Below, piece by piece: positions 25,172 through 33,486 of a DNA stretch of 64,000 nt. The stretch comes from Methylobacterium sp. J-068 (GTDB lineage Bacteria; Pseudomonadota; Alphaproteobacteria; Rhizobiales; Beijerinckiaceae): contig NZ_JAKSXY010000084.1 of the NCBI RefSeq assembly GCF_022829445.1, positions 101,310 to 165,309 of the forward strand, written 5' to 3'. The notes beneath the pieces are model-generated. The model made no database searches. It was not told where the DNA came from and was given only the letters and a program-made list of their open reading frames with translations. How positions within the stretch are numbered: position 1 is the first letter of the stretch; every line of letters begins with the position of its first letter. Position numbers and translations under genes: made by a program.

Positions 25172-25714
25172 TCAGGCGTCGACCTTCTTGCGGGGGCCGC
25201 GCCGCTTCTTCTCGGGCTCCGGAGCCTCGTCGCGGGGCTCGGCCTTGGCTTCCGGGGCGGGCTCGCTGACGGTCTCGTCGGCGGCGCTGCGCGCGACGCC
25301 CTTGCGACGCTGCTGGCCGAGGCCGAGGGCGCGGGCGAGCTCCGAGCGCTGCTCGGAATAGCTCGCCGAGGTCATCGGATAATCGGGCGCCAGGCCCCAT
25401 TTCGCGCGATACTGCTCGGGTGTCAGGCCGCGCAGGGTCAGGTGGCGGCGCAACGTCTTGTACTGCTTGCCGTCCTCGAAGCTGATCAAGTAATCCGGCG
25501 TGATCGAGCGGCGGATTTCCTGCGGCGTCGCCTTGGGCGGGCCGGCATCGGCCACCGGCGCACCGGCGGCGGTGACGCTGCGGATCGCCTCATGAACATC
25601 GCTCAGCAGCTTCGGTAGCTCGGCGCTCTGGACATGATTGTTGCTGACATAGGCCGAGACGATATCGGCCGCGAGGGTGATGAGCCGGGCTGCGTCGTTG
25701 TCTGTTTCATTCAT
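25172..25714 (-). CDS. MucR/Ros-family transcriptional regulator without canonical zinc ligands
   Basis: 180 aa from ATG 25714, where MNETDND leads into the usual MucR start (TADIVSAYVSNNHVQSAELP). The DNA-binding region ISFEDGKQYKTLRRHLTLRGLTPEQYRAKWGL is clearly Ros/MucR. The first ligand Cys is Ser, and the second His of the H-x3/4-H pair is missing, so classical zinc coordination is not possible. Some Mesorhizobium homologues are known to fold without zinc. The tail is Pro/Glu-rich and ends with basic KKRRGPRKK. No ribosome site precedes 25714, and the frame stays open to GTG 25909. MucR proteins control exopolysaccharide, motility and cell-cycle genes in relatives. Confidence 0.88.
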   Translation of the reverse strand: MNETDNDAARLITLAADIVSAYVSNNHVQSAELPKLLSDVHEAIRSVTAAGAPVADAGPPKATPQEIRRSITPDYLISFEDGKQYKTLRRHLTLRGLTPEQYRAKWGLAPDYPMTSASYSEQRSELARALGLGQQRRKGVARSAADETVSEPAPEAKAEPRDEAPEPEKKRRGPRKKVDA

Positions 25715-26755
25715 GAGGCGATGCCGATCTGCATAAGTGTTGATGTTGTTTACTAGCGTAGGCCCACTTATTTTCTCAATCAAGATGTTCTTAGGCTGGT
25801 CAAGCGTTTTTTCCTCTCCGCGCTGTGGATCATTCATCAACTTTTCGCGCATCGCCTGCACGAGATCGAACAATCGCTCTCCGGTTGCCCGAAAAAACGA
25901 TGGACCCACCTATGGCGGTGAAAGGATTGGCTTGTCCGAAAGTCTTTTCTTGGAAGATCGTCTGTTTTTATGAAGCGAACCGCGCTGTTCGACGGATCTG
26001 CTCACCGTATCGGGAGGAGGCTGCCGACGCAGCGGCGACTGTTCCCGTCCACGAACACCGTTCGATCCAGATTCCGATCAGGCTGCCGGCGATGGGCGCC
26101 GCCTCTCGGATCCGGACAACCCCGCCTCAATCGGAGTAATGCACTTTGATGGTCTTCGCAATCAGTCAGTCATGAAATAACGGTGGCATCAGCAAGATGT
26201 TCACTGATCAGATCGGGGATACCATTCCGGTCAGACGCACTGAATGGGTCGTCGTCACGCTATCCGGAGTCCGAGCGGGCGTATGTTCTTGCGGTGGGTG
26301 GCCGGCGGGGCGGGTATGTGATCCGGCCGTGCAGAGTTCGGGCCAAGCGGCTGACGAAGCTTCACATCCGGCTCGCGATGCTTTGTCGATGCAGGTGCGA
26401 TCCGCGTCCTATACAGCGTCGCGGGGGACCCGCCCGCCACCGCTTCGTCGCGCGGATGGACCTCGATCGCGGCCGAACCCATCGCGGTGCGGCGTCCTTC
26501 GGTGCGGGATCGGAGGTCTCTGCGGCGCAACGCCGCGCGAGGGGGGCGGCTCGGGCCGTCGCCGCGCCACGACCGACCCCGGATCGATTGGTTCTCGCTA
26601 GGTGCAGCGAAGGCGCCGGGCCACGGGCGGCGCGTGCCGGACAAGACTTGGCCGGACAAGACTTGGCCGGACAGGACTTGGCCGGATCACGCGCGGCCTA
26701 TGCCTGGATCGCGTGATCCCGTGGCGACCGGCGGCGGGTCGCCGCCGGCGTCCGG
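25715..26755. other. About 1 kb without a supported gene
   Basis: Between mucR and argC. 25715-25980 is noticeably less GC-rich and probably includes the mucR promoter. No frame in 25980-26638 shows the codon bias of its neighbours. A short tandem repeat lies at 26639-26686. Part may be decayed coding sequence. Confidence 0.5.
26639..26686. repeat. 15-bp tandem repeat, three copies
   Basis: The unit GGACAAGACTTGGCC starts at 26639 and 26654, and a third copy with one change at 26669; a GGA start of a fourth follows. A small variable-number repeat 70 bp from the argC stop. Confidence 0.85.
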
Positions 26756-27700
26756 TCAGTCGAGCCCCAGCATCAGGCCGATATTCTGCACGGCGGCACC
26801 GGAGGCGCCCTTGCCGAGATTGTCGAGGCGCGCCACGAGGACCGCCTGCCGGACGCTCTCGTTGCCGAAGACACGCAGTTCGAGGCGGTCGGTGTCGTTC
26901 AGGGCCTCGGGCTCGATCCGCTCGGCGCCGTCGCCCCGGACCACCTGCACCAGGTCCTGGCCCTCGTAATAGGCCGCCAGCGCGGCTTCGAGATCGGCGA
27001 CCTTCGGCGATCCCGGCAGGGTGTCGAGGTGGAGCGGCACGCTGACCAGCATGCCCTGGCGGAAATTGCCCACCGACGGGATGAAGATCGGCCGGCGGGT
27101 GAGGCCCGCATAGGCCTGCGTCTCCGGCAGGTGCTTGTGCGCGAAACCGAGGCCGTAGAGCAGGAACGGCTCGCCCTGCCCGGCCTCGTAGGTCTCGATC
27201 ATGCTCTTACCGCCGCCGCTGTAGCCGCTGACCGCGTTGATGCTGAGCGGATGGTCGGCGGGAACCAGCCCCGCCTCGACCAGCGGGCGGATCAGCGCGA
27301 TGGCGCCGGTCGGATAGCAGCCGGGATTGGCGACCCGCCGGGACTGCCGGATGGCCTGCGCCTGCCCCGGTTCGAGTTCGGCGAAGCCGTAGACCCAGGC
27401 CGGGTCGACCCGGTGCGCGGTGCTGGCGTCGAGGATGCGCGGACCGCCGCCGGCAAGGCCGTCGGCGAGCGCCACCGTCTCCTTGGCCGCCCCGTCGGGC
27501 AGACAGAGCACGACGAGGTCGACCTCCTGCAGCAGCGTGCGCTTGACGGCGACGTCCTTGCGGCTCTCGTGCGGGATGCTGCGCAGGGCGACGCGGCCCT
27601 CGCGCTCCAGGCGCTCGCGGATGCCGAGCCCGGTGGTGCCCGCCTCGCCGTCGATGAAGACCGTGGGCCGCCGCCCCGCGCCGTGCTCGCTCTCAGACAT
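26756..27700 (-). CDS. argC: N-acetyl-gamma-glutamyl-phosphate reductase
   Basis: 314 aa from ATG 27700 (AGGA upstream); this is the shorter type-2 ArgC. It reduces N-acetylglutamyl phosphate to the semialdehyde with NADPH, the third step of arginine synthesis. The catalytic Cys is in NPGCYPTGA, the nucleotide-binding N-terminus is [17 protein letters not shown], and the conserved HKHLPETQ segment is present. The track frame extends upstream without a ribosome site and is not used. Confidence 0.95.
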   Translation of the reverse strand: MSESEHGAGRRPTVFIDGEAGTTGLGIRERLEREGRVALRSIPHESRKDVAVKRTLLQEVDLVVLCLPDGAAKETVALADGLAGGGPRILDASTAHRVDPAWVYGFAELEPGQAQAIRQSRRVANPGCYPTGAIALIRPLVEAGLVPADHPLSINAVSGYSGGGKSMIETYEAGQGEPFLLYGLGFAHKHLPETQAYAGLTRRPIFIPSVGNFRQGMLVSVPLHLDTLPGSPKVADLEAALAAYYEGQDLVQVVRGDGAERIEPEALNDTDRLELRVFGNESVRQAVLVARLDNLGKGASGAAVQNIGLMLGLD

Positions 27701-27913
27701 CGTCCATATCCTGTTCGTCGAACCACCGCGTCGTCCGCGATGATACGGTGCGGGCCACGTGACCAGGCCGCCTCTGCAAGTCAACGTCTTCGCGCAGGAC
27801 CGACAAGGCTTGATGACGGCGCGACTGACCTGTGCATCGCGCAAGGCTGCCCGGAACGGGGCCCGGCGCCGACCGGTTGTCGCCGCAACGGACGCGAATA
27901 CCCGGAGACGACG

Positions 27914-28417
27914 ATGTCAGGCAGTGCGGAGAAGACCGACCCGAAGCTTTGGGACAAGGTGAAGAAGCGGGTGACCGAATCGGACAAGGGCGGCAAGCCG
28001 GGCCAATGGTCGGCGCGCAAGGCGCAGGCCGCGACCAAGGCCTACAAGGATGCCGGCGGCGGCTACGAGGGCGGCAAGTCGAAGGACAACCACCTCAAGC
28101 AATGGACCGACGAGGAATGGGACACCAAGTCCGGCCAGAAGAGCGGCGAGACCGGTGAGCGCTACCTGCCGAAGAAGGCCCGCGATGCGGTCTCGCAATC
28201 CGAGTACGACCGCTCGACGAAGAAGAAGCGCGCCGATTCGGCCAAGGGCAAGCAGTTCTCGAAGCAGCCGGCCGACGTGGCGAAGAAGACGGCCGCGGCG
28301 CGCAAATCCGGTTCGACTAAGACGAAGGCTGACCTGATGAAGGCGGCGCGGGACAAGAACATTCCCGGTCGCTCGAAGATGTCGAAGGGCGAGCTGGAGC
28401 ACGCCCTGCACGCCTGA
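27914..28417 (+). CDS. Small basic DUF5872-like protein with C-terminal SAP/Rho_N-like motif
   Basis: 167 aa from ATG 27914, with GGAGACG upstream. Lys-rich throughout. The body ([20 protein letters not shown], then [12 protein letters not shown]) resembles the DUF5872 family seen in related genomes, and the end ([20 protein letters not shown]) looks like a short SAP or Rho N-terminal helix-extended-loop-helix. A nucleic-acid-binding role is suggested by composition only. Confidence 0.75.
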   Translation: MSGSAEKTDPKLWDKVKKRVTESDKGGKPGQWSARKAQAATKAYKDAGGGYEGGKSKDNHLKQWTDEEWDTKSGQKSGETGERYLPKKARDAVSQSEYDRSTKKKRADSAKGKQFSKQPADVAKKTAAARKSGSTKTKADLMKAARDKNIPGRSKMSKGELEHALHA

Positions 28418-28432
28418 CGGCGGCCGTCGCCG

Positions 28433-28684
28433 TCAGGCGACGAGCTCGCCCCAGGACGGCTTCCAGAGGTTCTGGGGATCGATCACCACGATCTCCCGGC
28501 CGCTCTCGTTGGCCACGTGGACGGCGATGCCGAAGGCCTGGGCGATAGGCATCGTGCCGGTGGTGCTGAACAGACGGCCATCGGCGAGCTTGACCTCGCC
28601 GGTCGTCGCGCCCTCGGCCTCGGCGAGGCAGAGGGTGACGGCGGAGGCGTCGGGCTCGCGAACGCGCCGGAAGGGTTTGGCCAT
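28433..28684 (-). CDS. Conserved small protein of unknown function
   Basis: 83 aa. No family recognised. A compact mixed sequence (AVTLCLAEAEGATTGEVKLADG; IVVIDPQNLWKPSWGEL) with no membrane segment. It follows rplM-rpsI on the same strand after their terminator, so it is probably transcribed separately, and is convergent with the DUF5872-like gene. Confidence 0.65.
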   Translation of the reverse strand: MAKPFRRVREPDASAVTLCLAEAEGATTGEVKLADGRLFSTTGTMPIAQAFGIAVHVANESGREIVVIDPQNLWKPSWGELVA

Positions 28685-28713
28685 CGTGGGGGCGTCTCTC
28701 TCGCGGGGGTGAC

Positions 28714-28740
28714 AAAAAGAAAGGGCGGCCGAAGCCGCCC
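28714..28740 (-). terminator. Rho-independent terminator of rplM-rpsI
   Basis: On the minus strand a 7-bp GGGCGGC/GCCGCCC stem with a TTCG tetraloop is followed by a T-rich run (TTTCTTTTT). It begins 25 bp after the rpsI stop. A classical intrinsic terminator. Confidence 0.92.
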
Positions 28741-28765
28741 TGTCCTGATTCCGTATCGGTTCGCT

Positions 28766-29245
28766 TCAGCGCTTCGAGAACTGGAAGCTGCGGCGGGCCT
28801 TCTTGCGGCCGTACTTCTTGCGCTCGACCACGCGGCTGTCGCGGGTGAGGAAGCCCTCGCGCTTCAGCGGCGCGCGCAGCTCCGGCTCGTAGTAGGTCAG
28901 CGCCTTGGAGAGGCCGTGGCGCACGGCGCCGGCCTGGCCCGAGAGACCGCCACCATGCACCGAGACGGTGATGTCGTACTGGTCGACGCGGTTGGCGATG
29001 GTGAGCGGCTGGCGCAGGATCATGCGCAGCACGGGGCGGGCGAAGTAGGTCTCGACCGCGCGGCCGTTGACGACGACCTTGCCGGAGCCGGGCTTGATCC
29101 AGACGCGGGCGACCGCGTCCTTGCGCTTGCCGGTGGCGTAGGCGCGGCCCTGGGCGTCGAGCTTCTGAACGTGGACGGGGGCCGCGTTCTCGGGGTTCTC
29201 GACGTTGGCGCGGTTCAGGTCGGAGAGGGACTGGAGGGTCGCCAT
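28766..29245 (-). CDS. rpsI: 30S ribosomal protein S9
   Basis: 159 aa from ATG 29245. It has the family signature ([33 protein letters not shown]) and the basic C-terminal tail ending FQFSKR that reaches the tRNA in the P site. The start is 2 bp after the rplM stop, the conserved rplM-rpsI operon. Confidence 0.98.
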   Translation of the reverse strand: MATLQSLSDLNRANVENPENAAPVHVQKLDAQGRAYATGKRKDAVARVWIKPGSGKVVVNGRAVETYFARPVLRMILRQPLTIANRVDQYDITVSVHGGGLSGQAGAVRHGLSKALTYYEPELRAPLKREGFLTRDSRVVERKKYGRKKARRSFQFSKR

Positions 29246-29247
29246 GA

Positions 29248-29709
29248 TCAAGCGCTCACGTTCTTGCGGTTGAGGCTGCCGACGTCGAGCGCCTGCGGCT
29301 GCTGGGCGGTGTGGGGATGCTCGGAGCCCTTGTAGACCCGGAGGTTGCCCATGATCTGGCGGAAGAGCGGGCCGCGGGGCAGCATGCGCTCGACGGCCTT
29401 CTCCACGACGCGCTCGGGGAAGCGCCCGTCGAGGATGAACTTGGCCGTGCGCTCCTTGATGCCGCCCGGGTAGCCGGTGTGGTGGTAGTACACCTTCTGC
29501 TCGCGCTTGCGGCCGGTGAACTTCACCTTCTCGGCGTTGATGACGATGACGTTGTCGCCGCAATCGACGTGGGGCGTGTACGCGGGCTTGTGCTTGCCGC
29601 GCAGGCGCATGGCGACGATGGAGGCGAGCCGGCCGACGACCAGGCCCTCCGCATCGACGATGATCCACTTCTTGTCGACGTCGGCGGGCTTCAGAGAAAA
29701 GGTCTTCAT
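29248..29709 (-). CDS. rplM: 50S ribosomal protein L13
   Basis: 153 aa. [18 protein letters not shown] and [13 protein letters not shown] are diagnostic of L13, an early-assembly large-subunit protein. First gene of the rplM-rpsI operon; the ~230-bp gap to the thioesterase gene should hold the promoter. Confidence 0.98.
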   Translation of the reverse strand: MKTFSLKPADVDKKWIIVDAEGLVVGRLASIVAMRLRGKHKPAYTPHVDCGDNVIVINAEKVKFTGRKREQKVYYHHTGYPGGIKERTAKFILDGRFPERVVEKAVERMLPRGPLFRQIMGNLRVYKGSEHPHTAQQPQALDVGSLNRKNVSA

Positions 29710-29938
29710 CCCGTGGCGTTCCGTATGATGTCTGAATTCAAAACGATGCGCCGCCGCGTGGCGGACGCGGCGGCGTTGCCGGGTCTCTAGGGGCTGGCGG
29801 GCGCGCCGTCAAGGGAGAATGCGGTTTCGGAAACCGAAAACCGGAAAAGCGCAACGATCGGAAAGGCTTCGGTGAAGTGGTATCAGAATACCGCAATCGC
29901 GACCGCCCTCCCCCGTGGCGGGGGCAGGGCTCGCCGCG

Positions 29939-30379
29939 CTACCGCTCCGGCGGGATCGCGTAGGTGCCGGTGGCGTGGCAGACGAGGCTGTCGCCGTCCG
30001 GCGTGGTGATGTGGACCTCGCCCACCGCGAGGCGCCGGCCGAGCTTGAGCAGGCGCGCCGCGGCGACGAGGCCCGCCGGGCCGGGCCTGCGCAGGAAGTT
30101 GAAGCTGAGGCTGGTGGTGACGGCGAGCGCCACCGGGCCGAGGGTGGCGAGGATCGCCGCATAGAGCGCGTAATCGGCGAGCGCCATCATGGACGGGCCG
30201 GAGACCGTGCCGCCGGGGCGCAGGTGGCGCGTGTGGTGATCCATCCGCATCCGCGCGAGGCCGGGGCCGACCTCCACGAGATGATAGGTGCGCCCGCCCG
30301 CATCCATCTGCGGAAAGGCCGATTCGAGGAAGGCCACGGTCTCGGAGAGCGACAGGGCCTGCGGCAGGGTCTCGGACAT
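29939..30379 (-). CDS. PaaI-family hotdog thioesterase
   Basis: 146 aa, the normal length for a single hotdog domain. MDHHTRHLRPGGTVSGPSMMALADYALYAAI fits the PaaI helix and active-site region (the G-G-x-x-x-G then Asp). Probably hydrolyses acyl- or aryl-CoA; substrate unknown. It is divergent from the CoA-binding protein gene 44 bp away and upstream of rplM on the same strand. Confidence 0.88.
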   Translation of the reverse strand: MSETLPQALSLSETVAFLESAFPQMDAGGRTYHLVEVGPGLARMRMDHHTRHLRPGGTVSGPSMMALADYALYAAILATLGPVALAVTTSLSFNFLRRPGPAGLVAAARLLKLGRRLAVGEVHITTPDGDSLVCHATGTYAIPPER

Positions 30380-30423
30380 GCCTCACCTTGCAGCATGGCC
30401 GGTCCTGCCCGACAAGAGCAGGC

Positions 30424-30846
30424 ATGCGCGCCCACGATGCCTACGACCCCGCCCTGATCCGCCGCGTGCTCACCGAGACTAAGCACATCGCCCTTGTCGG
30501 CGCCTCGGCGAACCCGGCCCGGCCGAGCCGCCACGTCATGGAATTTTTGCTGGGGCGCGGGTTTCGCGTGACTCCGGTCAATCCGGGGCTCGCCGGGCAG
30601 ACGCTCCTTGGTCAGCGGGTGGTGGCCCGCCTCTCCGACCTGCCCGAGCCCGTCGACATGGTGGAGATCTTCCGGAGTTCGGATGCGGCGGGTGGGGTGG
30701 TGGACGAGGCGCTGGCCTTGCCTTGGACGCCGCGCTTCATCTGGATGCAGGTTGGGGTGCGGGATGCCGCCGCCGCCGCAAGGGCGGAGGCGGCGGGAGT
30801 TATGGTGGTGATGGATCGGTGTCCGAAGATTGAATTTTTTTGGTAG
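30424..30846 (+). CDS. CoA-binding domain protein (YccU-like), C-terminus altered
   Basis: 140 aa from ATG 30424. A Rossmann CoA-binding domain (HIALVGASANPARPSRHVMEFLLGRGFRVTPVNP) with the conserved VVMDRCPKIE near the end. Relatives continue for several residues after PKIE; here the frame ends at once with FFW from AT-rich codons. This is exactly where the AT-rich island starts, so the natural C-terminus was probably replaced by island DNA. The domain itself looks complete. Confidence 0.87.
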   Translation: MRAHDAYDPALIRRVLTETKHIALVGASANPARPSRHVMEFLLGRGFRVTPVNPGLAGQTLLGQRVVARLSDLPEPVDMVEIFRSSDAAGGVVDEALALPWTPRFIWMQVGVRDAAAAARAEAAGVMVVMDRCPKIEFFW

Positions 30847-31054
30847 TCTAGGGTACTATTTATTTTGCGTGGCGATGGAACCTATTATCTATGAATAATC
30901 AGCTTGGTGGGCGTGTTGATATTTTAAAGTGCAAAACAACGAACAAATTTTTAATAAGCTTCTGAAGCGATCCAGATAGTTAAAGGTGGTTGTCCTTCTG
31001 GGTTTTTAATGAGCTCAAAGGCGTACTATTTTAGATATCGACAATCGATCGTTA

Positions 31055-33181
31055 TCAATGATTGGCTTCGCGAGATCGGAACAGCTCCGTGAAGATTTCG
31101 GTTAATTCACAGGCGCGGCCTTCCTCTAAAGGGCGGCTTATTGGAGAAAGATCCTCTTTAGTTTTAATTAAATCAACGGCTAGCAATGCGCGTTGAGGTT
31201 TTTGTCCATGTTCCGCTCCATCAGGATAGTAATCCTCGATTGCACCGCGCGACAATACGCAGATACCGGCAGCCCGAAGTCCATCTAGAAGCGGTAAGAG
31301 ATGTTGTCTTGATTTATCGTCTTCACGACAAGCATTAATGCGCGCTATATCTTGCTCCCATGTAAATAGCTCATCAAAAATCTCAATTTCTTCTGGTCGG
31401 ATATGTCCAGTTTTTTGAACTTCTCGAAGTATAAGTTTGGCCTTGTTGTATCTGATCTTAAAATTCTCGGTATGAACCTTGTCTTTTATTTTACGAGCGT
31501 TGGGCTCGGCAGAGATTTTAAGTTCCTTGACGCGAGCATCAATATTCATAACTGCCGTTGATCTGATATCATTCAGATCGGCCGGTGCGCCTAGATGTTG
31601 GTATCCGTCGAATATTGCGTCAAGATCAGCGACAATCTTAACTGGCAGACCAAATGCTTCATAGAAACGTCTAAATTTCGCAAAATTTCCCTTGCCAGAG
31701 ACTCTCACTAAAGAGACACACTTGCTGTCAAAGCACCATTCTTCGTTCAAAATTTTTGCTGTATGTTTGCAATAGAAATCATCTGATTCCCCCTCAAATA
31801 AAATTATGCCACGACTAAAAAATGCTGCATCTGTGTTTTCGAACTTGGTCAGTCGAAATACTTCAGCATTGTCCGGGTCTAGTTTTACACTAATTGGATA
31901 TAGCCGGCCTACAGATTTTGGCCGAGCCGTTTCTTTAGATACTCTAATAAAACTGGCAGTTACTCCGGGTTCGAAGAAAATAGGAGAATGAGTTGTCACT
32001 ATCACTTGGTTAGAAATACTGATTTTTGCCAAAGTTTTGAATAAGATTCTCTGAGATCGAGGATGAAGATAAAGCTCTGGTTCTTCGAAGAGAAACATCA
32101 ATGGTCGACGAGATGGAGAAACTTCGGCCATTTCTAATTGCGCGGTTTCAGTTTTGTCGCGGTGCTGAACGTAAGTTTGAAGCAAAGCAAATGTAAGAGA
32201 TCGTTTTATACCATCACCCTTGTTGTCAATTAAGTCTCTCGATCCATCGTCAACATATATTTGGGCTGCGCTCAAGATTGTTTTGATTTCTGGCGGCGGA
32301 ACATTTAGTTCCAGTTTGATTGACGGGAAGTTATCTTGCAAAAACCCTTCAATTGTTTCCTCTAATTTTTTCACAGTGTCGTGACGCCCATCTACGGTGT
32401 CTCCTTCAATATCTATGCGGTTTAATAGTCGATTAAGTGAAGTAAGGGATTCTTGTATGTTTGAGAGTTCTGAGTTAAGACCTTCAAGCAAAAGTCCCAT
32501 GAGTCGACCAAAAGGGGTTGACTGAGTGGTCTTTAGGTCATCAATAAGGTTTTTGACTGCAGGAATGTAAATTGGCTCAGGCAAAAGATTAGTTATTGAA
32601 GAGCTGATACCGGTGGGGAGAGGGCATTCGGTTAACTCATGCTGATCTTCAGGTAAGGCTGAAATGCATGCTTTTAGAAATGCTTTCGCCGCTGTTGCGG
32701 TTGCGCCTTGGGGGAGGTCGGCAGCAAATTCTGGATAGTTCTCTTGAACAGCTTGTATAACGCTAGCCCCTCGCTTTCCTTGTAAGGTTGCGGCAATTTG
32801 AGGCTCACGCAACCGCTCGTCTCGTGCAGTTCTGCGAAGGACGAGTGTCTCACACTTTTCATTGGGAGGAAATTTAACTCTTAGCTGAAGTTTGCCATCA
32901 ATAATAAGATCTTGAATTTTATCCCTCTGCTCAAGAGATAATCGCAGCAAATCGCGACTATCTATTTCGATGAAAACGAGATTGAATTCTACTATAGTAT
33001 TTTGGTCATAATATAAAGCAGTTGGAAGTGTGCCTGATCGCCCTAATGCCCAGACGACACTCTGTAGTACGGATGATTTCCCAGAGTTATTTTCACCAAC
33101 AAGACAATCAAAACTATCAAATTTCACTTCAGCTTTCTTCAAGCCTTTAAAATTCGAGATATGAAGTTGTTCGAGCTTCAC
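31055..33181 (-). CDS. OLD-family ATPase with C-terminal TOPRIM nuclease domain
   Basis: 708 aa. N-terminal ABC-type ATPase: Walker A GENNSGKS (residues 29-36), Walker B with FEEPELYLHP near residue 365, and the switch TTHSPIFF. A TOPRIM domain follows: Glu in ILFEGESDDFY near 462 and the Asp pair in VADLDAIFDG near 515. OLD proteins are ATP-regulated metal-dependent nucleases; P2 Old and GajA of Gabija act in phage defence. No UvrD-like helicase, reverse transcriptase or other partner is adjacent, so by context this is a class 1 (stand-alone) OLD. GGGGGTGG precedes the ATG. AT-rich codons contrast with all neighbours, implying recent acquisition. Confidence 0.9.
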   Translation of the reverse strand: MKLEQLHISNFKGLKKAEVKFDSFDCLVGENNSGKSSVLQSVVWALGRSGTLPTALYYDQNTIVEFNLVFIEIDSRDLLRLSLEQRDKIQDLIIDGKLQLRVKFPPNEKCETLVLRRTARDERLREPQIAATLQGKRGASVIQAVQENYPEFAADLPQGATATAAKAFLKACISALPEDQHELTECPLPTGISSSITNLLPEPIYIPAVKNLIDDLKTTQSTPFGRLMGLLLEGLNSELSNIQESLTSLNRLLNRIDIEGDTVDGRHDTVKKLEETIEGFLQDNFPSIKLELNVPPPEIKTILSAAQIYVDDGSRDLIDNKGDGIKRSLTFALLQTYVQHRDKTETAQLEMAEVSPSRRPLMFLFEEPELYLHPRSQRILFKTLAKISISNQVIVTTHSPIFFEPGVTASFIRVSKETARPKSVGRLYPISVKLDPDNAEVFRLTKFENTDAAFFSRGIILFEGESDDFYCKHTAKILNEEWCFDSKCVSLVRVSGKGNFAKFRRFYEAFGLPVKIVADLDAIFDGYQHLGAPADLNDIRSTAVMNIDARVKELKISAEPNARKIKDKVHTENFKIRYNKAKLILREVQKTGHIRPEEIEIFDELFTWEQDIARINACREDDKSRQHLLPLLDGLRAAGICVLSRGAIEDYYPDGAEHGQKPQRALLAVDLIKTKEDLSPISRPLEEGRACELTEIFTELFRSREANH

Positions 33182-33486
33182 GGCTTTCCACCCCCTGATT
33201 CGTTTGCTTATTGACTGGGATGGTAGCTTAGCGTTTGCGATACATGCAACCGCAGCCTGACTGAATTTATGCTTGAGTATTTATAGTTGATTATGTGATG
33301 AAGTTGCAGTGACTTGCTGCCTTAGTTTGTTCAACAATGCTTCTTTTTTGAGAATTTAGCATGAAAAATATTTTGATATTGTCAGTAAAAACGTCGATGG
33401 AATGGATGATTTTATATTCGCAGAACGTTGCCTTTTTGTATAATATTTGTATTAATTATAGATGCTTTTTAATCGATTTATGTAAA
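33182..33486. other. AT-rich flank upstream of the OLD gene
   Basis: 305 bp that should include the OLD promoter on the minus strand. A 43-codon open frame on the plus strand (33361-33492) has no ribosome site and is treated as a finding rather than a gene. Confidence 0.5.

Noticed and set aside
25715..25909. N-terminal extension of the MucR protein from GTG 25909
   Set aside because: No family similarity and no ribosome site; the MucR start at 25714 matches family N-termini, though this is not certain.
30891..30965. 24-codon ORF in the left flank of the OLD island
   Set aside because: Too short, no ribosome site, no recognisable feature.
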